Shown here in pieces: positions 63,785 through 64,000 of a DNA stretch of 64,000 bases. Each line of letters begins with the position of its first letter. The stretch's first letter is position 1. A model generated the notes under the pieces. It worked only from the letters and a program-made list of their open reading frames with translations, did no database searches and was not told the origin of the DNA. Source of the DNA: Brumimicrobium sp. (GTDB lineage: Bacteria; Bacteroidota; Bacteroidia; Flavobacteriales_D; Crocinitomicaceae); the NCBI GenBank assembly GCA_023957385.1, contig JAMLGZ010000001.1:854923-918922 (forward strand). The letters are read 5' to 3'. A program made the translations under genes and the position numbers.

Positions 63785-64000
63785 ATGGAGCATATTGTTT
63801 TTGAGAAAATTAACGCTGAAAAATCACTTTTAAAATACCACAAAGGAGAATTTATTTTTAAGGAAGGAACAAATACCTATGGTGTTTATTGCCTACTTAA
63901 AGGAAAGGTAAAATTAGTGAAAAGGGGTGAGGATGGTAGAGACCATATTTTAAGATTATATCGTACAGGAGATATATTAGGATATCGTTCCTTTTTTGGA
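63785..64000 (+). CDS. Crp/Fnr-family regulator (3' end outside window)
   Basis: The first 72 codons of a regulator, cut by the window edge. The visible part is the cyclic-nucleotide-binding beta-roll: HKGEFIFKEGTNTYGVYCLL, then GKVKLVKRGEDGRDHILRLY and RTGDILGYRSFFG. The helix-turn-helix lies beyond the window. No N-terminal Cys cluster for an Fe-S centre is seen, so it is not a classical FNR; Bacteroidota members include stress and denitrification regulators. The specific role is unknown. Confidence 0.88.
   Translation, partial: MEHIVFEKINAEKSLLKYHKGEFIFKEGTNTYGVYCLLKGKVKLVKRGEDGRDHILRLYRTGDILGYRSFFG

Overview
This 64 kb window is ordinary low-GC chromosome of a Bacteroidota bacterium, most likely a member of Flavobacteriales. 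The signs are AT-rich coding sequence, promoters of the TAnnTTTG type, few Shine-Dalgarno sequences, many SPII lipoproteins, TonB receptors with carboxypeptidase-like N-terminal domains, and several proteins ending in type IX secretion (T9SS) sorting domains. A unidirectional atpD-atpC pair, a long NusB and a DUF3127 protein fit the same group. I see no rRNA, tRNA, CRISPR array, insertion sequence or prophage.

Layout. 1-8.5 kb: the 3' part of dapD, ffh, an Lrp-type regulator divergent from a PLP-dependent sulfur amino acid enzyme, and small lipoproteins, DUF3127, flavin reductase and DUF493 genes. 8.6-11.7 kb: a metal (probably copper) uptake operon made of a Cys/His-rich HYC_CC_PP-type protein, a TonB receptor with a Cys-Cys plug motif and an HMA-domain protein. 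12-13.8 kb: atpD-atpC. 13.9-19.7 kb: an envelope biogenesis run of uppS, bamA, two ompH/skp genes, murI and a gamma-carbonic anhydrase. 19.9-29 kb: a three-gene operon of a giant TonB receptor, a 1399-residue exported protein with a T9SS-like tail, and a PorV/PorQ-family outer membrane protein. 29-31.7 kb: greA, HIT, ruvC and a glycosyltransferase.

31.7-39.7 kb holds a complete clade II (Sec/lipoprotein-type) nitrous oxide reductase cluster on the minus strand: nosZ, a nosB-like membrane gene, nosL, nosD, nosF, nosY, a lipoprotein cytochrome c, and a polytopic membrane protein with histidine motifs like those of heme-copper oxidases. It encodes reduction of N2O to N2, with its own copper delivery (NosL), ABC maturation system (NosDFY) and electron supply. 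A perfect palindrome lies upstream of nosZ. An Rrf2 regulator with three cysteines and the start of a Crp/Fnr regulator are in the window as candidate controllers. No nir or nor genes are present.

40-43.4 kb: two T9SS cargo proteins, one with a recent internal duplication. 43.5-49.3 kb: the Rrf2 regulator with a small membrane protein, an AtoE-like transporter, NTF2-like, DUF2147, L-2-hydroxyglutarate oxidase and DUF4294 genes. 49.4-52.2 kb: an operon of a branched-chain amino acid dehydrogenase, nusB, DUF1573 and yajC. 52.3-56.8 kb: an ABC exporter followed directly by uvrA. 57-62.2 kb: a 1732-residue secreted M4 metalloprotease with nine Ig-like repeats. 62.2-64 kb: a TlpA-type thioredoxin, a CoA-binding protein, a lipoprotein and the truncated Crp/Fnr gene.

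The most interesting unexplained items are the TonB receptor/giant exported protein/PorV-like operon, the heme-copper-oxidase-like membrane protein at the end of the nos cluster, the membrane-anchored protein that resembles a T9SS tail, the SSB-like acidic tip on the DUF3127 protein, and several strong palindromes without an assigned role.
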